16,581 nt of DNA from Neisseriaceae bacterium (GTDB lineage Bacteria; Pseudomonadota; Gammaproteobacteria; Burkholderiales; Neisseriaceae), in contig JASLBZ010000057.1 in NCBI GenBank assembly GCA_030146285.1, positions 1-16,581 of the forward strand, read 5' to 3'. Below the pieces are notes generated by a model that worked only from the letters and a program-made list of their open reading frames with translations, was not told the DNA's origin and did not search any database. Positions 1 through 6,895 of this stretch are shown here, piece after piece; position 1 is the stretch's first letter, and every line of letters starts with the position of its first letter. The translations under genes were made by a program, and so were the position numbers.

Positions 1-776
1 TGGTACACGTTTCAGAAATGGACTGGACTAACAAAAACGTACACCCAAGCAAAGTGGTTCAATTGGGAGACGAAGTTGAAGTGATGATTCTTGAGATTGA
101 TGAAGAACGTCGTCGCATTAGCTTGGGTATGAAACAGTGTCAAGCTAACCCTTGGGATGAGTTTGCAGCTGGCCATGAAAAAGGCGACAAATTGTCAGGC
201 GCAATCAAATCAATTACTGATTTTGGTGTGTTTGTTGGTTTACCAGGCGGCATCGATGGTTTGGTTCACTTGTCTGATTTGTCTTGGACTGAAGCTGGTG
301 AAGAAGCTGTTCGCAAATACAAAAAAGGCGACGAAGTTGAAGCTGTTGTATTGGCGATTGATGTTGAAAAAGAACGCATTTCTTTGGGTATCAAACAACT
401 TGAAGGCGATCCATTCAACAACTTCGTTAGCGTAAGCGACAAAGGTGCTTTGGTTAAAGGTATCGTTAAATCTTTAGATGCTAAAGGTGCTGTAATCCAA
501 TTGGCAGATGATGTTGAAGGCTACTTGCGTTCTTCTGAAATCTCACGTGATCGTGTTGAAGACATTCGTAACCACCTAAAAGAAGGTGACGAAGTTGAAG
601 CGGTTATCGTGATGGTTGATCGCAAAAACCGTGGTATTAACTTGTCTATCAAAGCGAAAGACGCGAAAGAAGAAGGCGAAAACTTACGCGCAGTTTCAGC
701 TAACAGCAGCAACATCAACGCTGGTACAACTAGCCTAGGTGATTTGTTGAAAGCTAAGCTTTCTGGCGAAGAGTAA
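1..776 (+). CDS. rpsA: 30S ribosomal protein S1, 3' part (partial)
   Basis: Ribosomal protein S1 binds mRNA on the 30S subunit and helps load leaders with weak Shine-Dalgarno sequences. The reading frame is open from base 3 at the left edge, so the N-terminal half of the gene lies outside the window; 257 residues are visible. The start of the visible part reads HVSEMDWTNKN, which corresponds to the fourth of the six S1 domains of the Escherichia coli protein. Two further OB-fold repeats follow, with the recurring pattern G(D)xVEaxVlxiDxexxRISLGxKQ (near bases 60-135, 320-400 and 580-650). The protein ends in a charged and Ser/Asn-rich tail after the last S1 domain. The stop codon is directly followed by the ribosome binding site of ihfB, as in the conserved rpsA-ihfB pair. 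The assignment is secure. Confidence 0.97.
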   Translation, partial: VHVSEMDWTNKNVHPSKVVQLGDEVEVMILEIDEERRRISLGMKQCQANPWDEFAAGHEKGDKLSGAIKSITDFGVFVGLPGGIDGLVHLSDLSWTEAGEEAVRKYKKGDEVEAVVLAIDVEKERISLGIKQLEGDPFNNFVSVSDKGALVKGIVKSLDAKGAVIQLADDVEGYLRSSEISRDRVEDIRNHLKEGDEVEAVIVMVDRKNRGINLSIKAKDAKEEGENLRAVSANSSNINAGTTSLGDLLKAKLSGEE

Positions 777-785
777 GGATAAGTC

Positions 786-1094
786 ATGACCAAGTCTGAG
801 TTGATGGTTCGTTTAGCAGAGATGTATTCTGTACAAAATAGTACTCAACTGGTCGCGAAAGACGTAGAGCACAGTGTTAAAGTGTTGATTGACACGATGA
901 CACGTGCTTTAGCAAAAGGTCAGCGCATTGAAATTCGTGGTTTTGGTAGTTTTGACCTAAACCATCGACCTTCTCGTGTTGGTCGCAATCCTAAGACTGG
1001 CGAAAAAGTAGAGGTACCTGAGAAATACGTACCACACTTTAAGCCTGGCAAAGAATTGCGTGAACGAGTTGATCAAAGCGCTGTTAACCAATAA
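786..1094 (+). CDS. ihfB: Integration host factor subunit beta
   Basis: This is the beta subunit of IHF, a DNA-bending nucleoid protein that works as a heterodimer with IhfA in recombination, replication and transcription control. The 102-residue product has the HU/IHF fold: MTKSEL at the N terminus, the RGFGSF segment near residues 51-56, and the beta-ribbon arm containing RNPKTGE, whose proline intercalates into DNA. Residues after the fold (ERVDQSAVNQ) form a short tail. TAAGGA at 774-779 overlaps the rpsA stop codon and is spaced six bases from the ATG, so the two genes are probably co-transcribed and translationally close. A strong terminator follows at 1115. IhfB rather than HU is preferred because of the position behind rpsA and the arm sequence. 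Confidence 0.96.
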   Translation: MTKSELMVRLAEMYSVQNSTQLVAKDVEHSVKVLIDTMTRALAKGQRIEIRGFGSFDLNHRPSRVGRNPKTGEKVEVPEKYVPHFKPGKELRERVDQSAVNQ

Positions 1095-1114
1095 GTATCT
1101 AATCGCACCAAATC

Positions 1115-1141
1115 AGCGCCGCCCTCAAGCGGCGCTTTTTT
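1115..1141 (+). terminator. Rho-independent terminator after ihfB
   Basis: A perfect 8-bp GC-rich stem, AGCGCCGC (1115-1122) and GCGGCGCT (1129-1136), encloses a six-base loop and runs into a T tract to 1141. It ends the rpsA-ihfB transcript about 20 bases past the ihfB stop and just before zapE. Confidence 0.93.
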
Positions 1142-1167
1142 ATTTTATACACTCAGTGAAAGTTGTT

Positions 1168-2301
1168 ATGACTACAAACAATGTTTTTACTGCGCCTGCA
1201 TATGCGAATCACAGTCCAAAAGCATGGTATGAACTTGCTAAGAAACAAACCGGATTTATTGCAGATCCTGCCCAAGAAGAAGCCATTGATTATTTAGATC
1301 GATTGTGGCAAGAGCTAATGGCATTTAAGAAAAAGCGCAATCGTTTTTTGGGTCGTACTATCCGCTCACCATTGTCACCTAAAGGCTTGTATTTTTGGGG
1401 TGGTGTGGGGCGTGGCAAAAGTTTCTTGATGGATGCATTTTATGGTTGCTTGCCATACAAGCGTAAGCGTCGTGTGCATTTTCATGCTTTTATGTCTGAA
1501 GTGCATCAGCGTCTGGCAGAGCGAAGTCACGAAGAGAATCCATTGAATATGGTGGCAAATGATTTGTCAAAAGAAGTTCGTGTGCTGTGCTTTGATGAAT
1601 TTCATGTCAGTGATATTGCCGATGCCATGATTTTAGGGCGTTTGCTAGAAGGGTTGTTCCAGCGAGGTGTCGTAATGGTGGCGACTTCTAACTTTGCGCC
1701 GGATGACTTGTATTATCAAGGGCAAAACCGCAGCAGCTTTTTGCAAACAATTGCATTGATTAAAAAGAACATGACTGTGGTGAATGTTGATGGTGGAGAA
1801 GACCATCGTTTGCGAACCTTAAAGCAAGCACCTGTGTACTATGTGCCAAACAATGAAAGCAGTGATCAAAAGCTGAAGAATTTGTTTGAAAAATTTACCA
1901 AAGATCAAGAGTTGTTGGGTCATGATGTCACCATTTTAGGTAGGCCATTAACATGCATTGCCAGAACCCGTGAGGCTATTTGGTTTGATTTTCAAATGCT
2001 GTGTTTTGGTCCACGCTCACAAAACGATTATTTGTATTTGGCAAAAAATTACAAAGCCGTTTTTATTTCGAATATTACTGCACTCACACCTGCTCAAAAA
2101 AGTGAGGCGCGACGTTTGACTTGGTTGATTGATGTTTTTTATGATTACCGCGTCAAAATGGCAGCAACAGCCGATGTTTTGGCGGAAGATATTTACACCG
2201 AAGGTGACTTTGCCAATGAGTTTGTTCGCACTGTGAGTCGCATGGTGGAAATGCAATCTGAATCTTATTTGGATTTACCACATTTAACATTACCAAAGTA
2301 A
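1168..2301 (+). CDS. zapE: Cell division AFG1-family ATPase ZapE
   Basis: ZapE (AFG1/LACE1 family, YhcM in E. coli) is an AAA+-like ATPase associated with the Z ring in Gram-negative bacteria. The ATG at 1168 gives 377 residues, close to the usual length of about 375. The frame is open further upstream, but that part crosses the ihfB terminator and is not plausible; an in-frame GTG at 1156 is a minor alternative. The Shine-Dalgarno sequence is weak. A Walker A motif GGVGRGKS lies near residues 77-84 and Walker B (VLCFDEFH) near 136-143, both typical of the family, followed by the ATSNFAPDDLYYQ sensor region. The gene stands between two terminators or promoters and seems to be monocistronic. 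I see no promoter clear enough to list. No defect is seen. Confidence 0.93.
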   Translation: MTTNNVFTAPAYANHSPKAWYELAKKQTGFIADPAQEEAIDYLDRLWQELMAFKKKRNRFLGRTIRSPLSPKGLYFWGGVGRGKSFLMDAFYGCLPYKRKRRVHFHAFMSEVHQRLAERSHEENPLNMVANDLSKEVRVLCFDEFHVSDIADAMILGRLLEGLFQRGVVMVATSNFAPDDLYYQGQNRSSFLQTIALIKKNMTVVNVDGGEDHRLRTLKQAPVYYVPNNESSDQKLKNLFEKFTKDQELLGHDVTILGRPLTCIARTREAIWFDFQMLCFGPRSQNDYLYLAKNYKAVFISNITALTPAQKSEARRLTWLIDVFYDYRVKMAATADVLAEDIYTEGDFANEFVRTVSRMVEMQSESYLDLPHLTLPK

Positions 2302-2342
2302 ATAACAACAATAAAAAATAAGAATATTCTCGTAAACCTTGC

Positions 2343-2348
2343 TAGAAT
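2343..2348 (+). promoter_or_regulatory. Putative extended -10 promoter of ndk
   Basis: TGCTAGAAT contains a TAGAAT -10 hexamer preceded by TG one base upstream, the extended -10 pattern, about 40 bases before the ndk start. No good -35 hexamer is present at 16-18 bases. An independent promoter is expected because zapE and ndk are separated by 88 bases. This is a prediction by eye. Confidence 0.45.
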
Positions 2349-2389
2349 ACGGCCTGAGAAAATTTTTTTAAAAAACCTTGGAGTTTAAA

Positions 2390-2815
2390 ATGGCGATCGA
2401 ACGCACAATTTCTATTATCAAACCTGATGCAGTTAAGAAAAACGTTATTGGCCAAATTTATAGCCGTTTTGAAAACAATGGCTTGACTGTTGTTGCTGCT
2501 AAGATGAAACAATTGAGCCAAGCGGATGCAGAAGGCTTTTACGCTGTGCACAAAGAACGTCCTTTCTTTGCTGATTTGGTATCATTCATGACAAGTGGTC
2601 CTGTAATGATTCAAGTTTTAGAAGGTGAAGATGCTGTTGCTAAAAACCGTGATTTGATGGGCGCAACTAACCCTAAAGAAGCTGCTGCTGGTACCATCCG
2701 TGCTGACTTTGCTGATTCAATTGATGCAAATGCTGTACATGGTTCTGATAGCTTGGAAAATGCTAAGATTGAAATGGATTTCTTCTTCACTGCTGAAGAA
2801 ATCTGCAATCGCTAA
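2390..2815 (+). CDS. ndk: Nucleoside diphosphate kinase
   Basis: Ndk transfers the gamma phosphate of ATP to nucleoside diphosphates by a phosphohistidine intermediate and balances cytosolic NTP and dNTP pools. The product is 141 residues, the standard bacterial length. It starts MAIERTISIIKPDAV, and the active-site histidine is His117 in NAVHGSDS. The start at 2390 is chosen over a TTG twelve bases upstream because GGAG (2380-2383) is spaced six bases from this ATG and because family members begin at this point. The gene lies between zapE and rlmN; ndk-rlmN-pilW is a common order in Neisseriaceae and other proteobacteria. A DNA-uptake-type inverted repeat lies just downstream. Confidence 0.97.
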   Translation: MAIERTISIIKPDAVKKNVIGQIYSRFENNGLTVVAAKMKQLSQADAEGFYAVHKERPFFADLVSFMTSGPVMIQVLEGEDAVAKNRDLMGATNPKEAAAGTIRADFADSIDANAVHGSDSLENAKIEMDFFFTAEEICNR

Positions 2816-2831
2816 TTTGTAGAAGAAAGAA

Positions 2832-2855
2832 TTCAGGCAGTTTAGGCTGCCTGAA
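2832..2855 (+). repeat. Inverted DNA-uptake-sequence-like repeat between ndk and rlmN
   Basis: A perfect 9-bp stem, TTCAGGCAG (2832-2840) and CTGCCTGAA (2847-2855), encloses a six-base loop. The right arm together with three loop bases spells AGGCTGCCTGAA at 2844-2855. This matches, from recall, the Simonsiella-type dialect of the Neisseriaceae DNA uptake sequence. Inverted uptake-sequence pairs behind genes often act as transcription terminators in Neisseria. Here the plus strand is followed by AAAAAG and not by T residues, so it is not a classic intrinsic terminator in the ndk direction. It also lies only six bases before the rlmN start codon. Confidence 0.75.
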
Positions 2856-2861
2856 AAAGTT

Positions 2862-3947
2862 ATGCAAACTAATTTATTGAATTATGATTTACAAAGCTTA
2901 ACCAAGCTTTTTGAAGAGATGGGCGAGAAGCCTTTTCGTGCGAAGCAAGTGATGCGCTGGATGCATCAGGGCAATGCTGCGTCTTTTGATGAGATGACAG
3001 ATTTGGCCAAAAGCTTGCGTGCGAAATTGGATGATACTGCCTGTGTTAAGGTTCCTGATTTGATGGCATCACAAGAGTCAGTGGACGGCACACGAAAATG
3101 GCTATTGGATGTGGGTACAGGCAATGGTGTTGAAACGGTATTCATTCCAGAAGCTGAACGCGGTACGTTGTGTATCTCATCACAAGTTGGTTGCGCGTTA
3201 GAATGCACTTTTTGCTCTACAGGACGCCAAGGTTTTAACCGCAATTTGACGGCGGCAGAAATCATTGGGCAGTTGTGGTGGGCAAATAAAGCATTGGGTG
3301 TGACGCCAAAAAATGAGCGTGTCATCTCAAATGTTGTTATGATGGGCATGGGTGAGCCTTTGGCTAACTTTGATAATGTGGTAACAGCACTGAATATTAT
3401 GCTGGATGACCATGGATATGGCCTGTCTCGTCGTCGAGTAACGGTATCCACCTCTGGTATGGTGCCTCAAATGGATCGTTTGCGCGAAGCTGCGCCTGTG
3501 GCTTTGGCTGTGTCATTGCATGCGTCAAATGACAAAGTGCGTGATGTGATTGTTCCCATTAATAAAAAATACCCGTTAAAAGAATTAATGGCCGCGTGTG
3601 AGCGTTATTTGGTTAATGCACCACGTGACTTTGTGACGTTTGAATATGTTATGTTGCAAGGAATCAATGATGAAGTCCAACATGCCCATGAGTTGGTGCA
3701 GTTGGTTAAAGACATTCCTTGTAAGTTTAATTTAATTCCATTTAATCCGTTCCCAAATTCGGGCTATGAGCGTTCGAGCAACAATAGAATTTATGCGTTC
3801 CGTGAGGTCTTACAAGCGGCAGGATTAATCGTCACCGTTCGCAAAACGCGAGGCGATGACATTGATGCTGCTTGTGGTCAGCTTGCTGGCCAAGTCAAGG
3901 ACAAAACCCAGCGCCAAGTGAAATGGCAAAAATTACATAAGGAGTAG
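2862..3947 (+). CDS. rlmN: 23S rRNA (adenine-C2) and tRNA methyltransferase RlmN
   Basis: RlmN is a radical-SAM enzyme that methylates C2 of A2503 in 23S rRNA and of A37 in some tRNAs. The 361-residue product has the radical-SAM cluster CxxxCxxC as CALECTFC (Cys111, Cys115, Cys118). It also has the two extra mechanistic cysteines: Cys104 in LCISSQVGC and Cys338 in DAACGQLAG. GMGEPLANFDN and SLHASND are conserved family blocks. The ATG at 2862 is kept because NLLNYD.. and GEKPFRAKQV align with the usual N terminus. However, no Shine-Dalgarno sequence is visible, and the uptake-type hairpin ends six bases before the start. The stop codon lies inside the leader of pilW. It heads the run rlmN-pilW-rodZ-ispG-hisS-yfgM. 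Confidence 0.96.
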   Translation: MQTNLLNYDLQSLTKLFEEMGEKPFRAKQVMRWMHQGNAASFDEMTDLAKSLRAKLDDTACVKVPDLMASQESVDGTRKWLLDVGTGNGVETVFIPEAERGTLCISSQVGCALECTFCSTGRQGFNRNLTAAEIIGQLWWANKALGVTPKNERVISNVVMMGMGEPLANFDNVVTALNIMLDDHGYGLSRRRVTVSTSGMVPQMDRLREAAPVALAVSLHASNDKVRDVIVPINKKYPLKELMAACERYLVNAPRDFVTFEYVMLQGINDEVQHAHELVQLVKDIPCKFNLIPFNPFPNSGYERSSNNRIYAFREVLQAAGLIVTVRKTRGDDIDAACGQLAGQVKDKTQRQVKWQKLHKE

Positions 3948-3951
3948 TCTT

Positions 3952-4731
3952 ATGCAGTGGATGAGTACAACAAGAAAAACATTACTGGCAGTTTCAACAG
4001 CACTTTTATTGGGTGCATGTGCGTCGAATGATGGTTTGAAAGAACGTACTTCCACTGAAAAAGCCCATGATCTATCTGAGACACAAACAGATCTGGCTAT
4101 TGCTTTGATGGATGATAACAACTCTCGTGAAGCGTTGGCGATCGTTCAAAAAGCCATCAGTAGCAATAGTAAGAATGTTCGGGCTTGGACTATGCAAGCA
4201 CAAATTGAACAAGAGTTAAAAATGAATGACAAGGCTGCCGCTACTTTTCGTCAAGCCTTGTTACTGGCACCTAACAGTGCAGAAGTGAATAACAGCTATG
4301 GTTGGTTTGTTTGTGATGGTCTAAAGCAGCCCAAAGAATCCATTCAATATTTTGATAAAGCTTTGGCTGACCCGACTTACCCCAGTCCTTACCATGCGTA
4401 TTACAACAAAGGTGTTTGCTTTAATAAAATGGGCAACCCACACCAAGGTAAAGAATATTTGATGCGTGCTTTGCAAGCCCAACCTAAGTTCTTTCCAGCA
4501 AAACGTGAGATTGCTCGAATTGATTTGGAATTAGGACAGGTTCGCTCAGCAGAGCAATACTTTGGTGATTACCAAAGTCGTGTCGAACAATTAAGTGCAA
4601 GTGATATATTGTTAGGTTGGAAAATTGCCCGCGCAGCGGGACAAACACAAGCAGCATATGAGTATGAAATGCTGCTGCAAGTATCATATCCATATTCAGA
4701 TGAACTACGCGAAATCACTACGGGAAAATAA
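3952..4731 (+). CDS. pilW: Type IV pilus biogenesis lipoprotein PilW (PilF family)
   Basis: PilW (called PilF in Pseudomonas) is an outer-membrane lipoprotein made of TPR repeats. It is needed for PilQ secretin multimerisation or pilus stability. The 259-residue product starts with a basic n-region and hydrophobic core ending in the lipobox LLGAC, so Cys23 is the predicted lipidated residue. TPR helices cover about residues 45-215, with motifs such as NSREALAIVQKAI, NNSYGWFVC and AYYNKGVCFNKMG. AAGGAG at 3939-3944 is spaced seven bases from the ATG and overlaps the rlmN end. The rlmN-pilW-rodZ-ispG order is standard in gamma- and betaproteobacteria. The gene indicates type IV pili and, with the uptake-like sequence, probable competence. 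The name is used by family and context. Confidence 0.92.
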   Translation: MQWMSTTRKTLLAVSTALLLGACASNDGLKERTSTEKAHDLSETQTDLAIALMDDNNSREALAIVQKAISSNSKNVRAWTMQAQIEQELKMNDKAAATFRQALLLAPNSAEVNNSYGWFVCDGLKQPKESIQYFDKALADPTYPSPYHAYYNKGVCFNKMGNPHQGKEYLMRALQAQPKFFPAKREIARIDLELGQVRSAEQYFGDYQSRVEQLSASDILLGWKIARAAGQTQAAYEYEMLLQVSYPYSDELREITTGK

Positions 4732-4735
4732 GAAG

Positions 4736-5608
4736 ATGAGTACAACGCCAACGAAAAATTTCAATCTTGAAAAGGCGAAAGCATTAGGGATTTTGCTAAA
4801 AAGCAAAAGAGAAGAGAAAAATATTTCTATTGGTGAGGCTGCTGAACGGTTGAAGCTGACTGCCAAGCAAATTGAAATCATCGAAAACGGTGATTATGAT
4901 TTGTTGCCAGAGCCTGTCTTTGTTCGTGGTTTTGTGCGCAGCTATGGCCGATTTTTGGGTTTAGATGATGCACAAACGGCAGTTGAATTGGATGAAATCA
5001 TTCCAAGTCTAAAAAAATCGCAATCAAGCAATGCTGCAAAGCCTGGTGAAAAAAGCATTAACTACCAACAAAAAGAAGTTCCAAAATCATTCCCACGAGC
5101 CATTCCTTTGGCATTGGCCGCTGTGGTTTTGGTGGGTGTGATTATTGCATGGCAAAGTAAGTCAAATGCACAAACAGAACAAGATACGGCAGAGTCTTCA
5201 TTGCAAGTTGGACAGATGGCAGAACCTAGCTTGCCTTCTGCGAATGCCATTGTAGTGCCGCTTGATTCATTAGAAGCCAGTGCTGCTGCAGCGAGTGAAT
5301 TGACACAAGAAAACAATGCAGCAGGTGCGTCAGAAGCTGTGAGCAGTGACAGCGCTGTTGCTGCCAATGAATTGAGTATTAAAGTTCGTTTCCGATCGAA
5401 CCTGGTGGTAACGGATGCAGATGGCAAAGTATTAAAAAGCGGTATTGTTGCTGCAAACAGCGAACATAAATTTAATGATGGCAAAGCACCGTATTCTATT
5501 CGAATCGGTTACGGCACTGGTGCAACTGTGCAGTATGGTGGCCAGGCTTTGGATACAGCTAAGCATTTTGTTGAAGGAAAAACCATTTCGATGACGGTGC
5601 CGCAATAA
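4736..5608 (+). CDS. rodZ: Cytoskeletal / cell-shape protein RodZ
   Basis: RodZ links the MreB cytoskeleton to the peptidoglycan elongation machinery through one membrane helix. The 290-residue product has an N-terminal Xre-type helix-turn-helix domain (about residues 12-80, with LGILLKSKREEKNISIGEAA and GRFLGLDD) that in RodZ binds MreB, not DNA. A basic and Gln-rich juxtamembrane part follows, then one transmembrane segment near residues 122-140, an Ala/Ser/Glu-rich linker, and a C-terminal DUF4115 beta domain (about 212-290). The start at 4736 lies four bases after the pilW stop with AAGAAG upstream. The open frame reaches further into pilW, but that part lacks family similarity. The TAA stop overlaps the ispG ATG by one base, so translation is probably coupled. 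Confidence 0.93.
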   Translation: MSTTPTKNFNLEKAKALGILLKSKREEKNISIGEAAERLKLTAKQIEIIENGDYDLLPEPVFVRGFVRSYGRFLGLDDAQTAVELDEIIPSLKKSQSSNAAKPGEKSINYQQKEVPKSFPRAIPLALAAVVLVGVIIAWQSKSNAQTEQDTAESSLQVGQMAEPSLPSANAIVVPLDSLEASAAAASELTQENNAAGASEAVSSDSAVAANELSIKVRFRSNLVVTDADGKVLKSGIVAANSEHKFNDGKAPYSIRIGYGTGATVQYGGQALDTAKHFVEGKTISMTVPQ

Positions 5609-6876
5609 TGAATGATTTAGTCAGACGCAAGACACACCAAGTTCAAATAGAACATTTGTTTGTGGGTTCAGATTCTCCGGTGGTGGTGCAGTCCATGACC
5701 AATACAGATACTGCGGATGCTTTTGGAACCGCTGCACAAGTAAAAGAGCTGGCTGATGCGGGCTCTGAAATGGTTCGAATCACGGTCAATAGCCCAGAGG
5801 CAGCCTGTAAGGTGGCTGAGATTCGCCAGCGATTAGACGATATGGGTTGTAATGTCCCTTTGGTTGGTGATTTTCACTTTAATGGTGAGCGTTTATTGCT
5901 TGAATACCAAGATTGTGCCAAAGCACTTGCCAAATACCGAATCAATCCGGGTAATGTTGGTAAAGGTGCGAAGGGTGATGAAAAATTCGCTTACATGATT
6001 CAGCAAGCGATGGAGCACAACAAAGCGGTTCGCATTGGTGTTAACTGGGGCAGTTTGGACCAAAGCTTGGCCAAACGCCTCATGGATATTAACAGCAAGC
6101 TGGACCAGCCACAGTCTCCTGAAAAAGTGATGAAAGAGGCCTTAATTATTTCAGCCTTAGAGTCTGCTGAAAAAGCAATGGACATTGGTTTGCCGGAAAA
6201 TAAAATTATTTTGTCTTGCAAAGTTAGTAATGTTCAAGATTTAATCGAAGTGTACCGAGATTTGGGTAGCCGCTGTGAATTTCCATTGCATTTGGGTTTA
6301 ACCGAAGCTGGGATGGGATCAAAAGGCATTGTTGCTTCAAGTGCTGCATTGGCAGTATTGTTGCAAGAGGGTATTGGCGATACCATTCGCATCTCATTGA
6401 CACCAGAACCAGGTGCCGCGCGAACCCAAGAAGTGATTGTAGCGCAAGAGCTGCTGCAAACCATGGGCTTGCGTAATTTCACGCCATTGGTAACAGCTTG
6501 TCCTGGTTGTGGTCGCACCACCAGTACTGTGTTTCAAGAGTTAGCACGGGATATTCAGCATTATTTGCGCGAGCAAATGTTGGTATGGCGTTTGCAATAC
6601 CCAGGTGTTGAAGCCTTGAATGTGGCGGTGATGGGCTGTGTGGTTAATGGTCCAGGTGAAAGCAAATTGGCTGACATTGGCATTAGTTTGCCAGGTACAG
6701 GTGAAACACCCATTGCACCAGTGTATGTTGATGGTGAGCGTCAAGTCACCCTAAAAGGTGACAATATGGCACAGGAGTTTTTGGCCATTGTGAATCAGTA
6801 TGTCGAAGAAAATTATGGTGAATTTGGTAAAAAACGCACACAAAATCGTGTGATTCCCATTCACCAAAACAATTGA
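5608..6876 (+). CDS. ispG: 4-hydroxy-3-methylbut-2-en-1-yl diphosphate synthase (IspG/GcpE)
   Basis: IspG converts 2-C-methylerythritol 2,4-cyclodiphosphate to HMBPP in the MEP pathway for isoprenoids, using a [4Fe-4S] cluster and reduced flavodoxin or ferredoxin. The 422-residue product has the N-terminal TIM-barrel part (VVVQSMTNTDT, PLVGDFHFN, INPGNVG). The C-terminal cluster-binding part has CPGCGRTT (Cys298, Cys301), Cys344 in MGCVVNGPGE, and the cluster-ligand Glu351. There is no plant-type insertion, as expected for a proteobacterial short form. It overlaps the rodZ stop codon by one base and is followed after 19 bases by hisS, so it belongs to the same operon. A charged tail follows the conserved core. 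Confidence 0.97.
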   Translation: MNDLVRRKTHQVQIEHLFVGSDSPVVVQSMTNTDTADAFGTAAQVKELADAGSEMVRITVNSPEAACKVAEIRQRLDDMGCNVPLVGDFHFNGERLLLEYQDCAKALAKYRINPGNVGKGAKGDEKFAYMIQQAMEHNKAVRIGVNWGSLDQSLAKRLMDINSKLDQPQSPEKVMKEALIISALESAEKAMDIGLPENKIILSCKVSNVQDLIEVYRDLGSRCEFPLHLGLTEAGMGSKGIVASSAALAVLLQEGIGDTIRISLTPEPGAARTQEVIVAQELLQTMGLRNFTPLVTACPGCGRTTSTVFQELARDIQHYLREQMLVWRLQYPGVEALNVAVMGCVVNGPGESKLADIGISLPGTGETPIAPVYVDGERQVTLKGDNMAQEFLAIVNQYVEENYGEFGKKRTQNRVIPIHQNN

Positions 6877-6895
6877 TTAGAAAAGAATAGAAGTC

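Noticed and set aside
1060..1167. Upstream extension of the zapE frame into ihfB
   Set aside because: It crosses the ihfB stop region and the terminator hairpin, and has no family similarity; the ATG at 1168 gives the normal length.
2966..3451. 161-codon minus-strand frame inside rlmN
   Set aside because: Fully antisense to a well conserved gene, no ribosome binding site, no recognisable domain, and no independent regulatory signals.
4625..4735. Upstream extension of the rodZ frame inside pilW
   Set aside because: The extra residues are a shadow of pilW; RodZ similarity starts just after the ATG at 4736.
5062..5484. 140-codon minus-strand frame inside rodZ
   Set aside because: It arises from the Ala/Ser-rich linker read backwards; low-complexity shadow.
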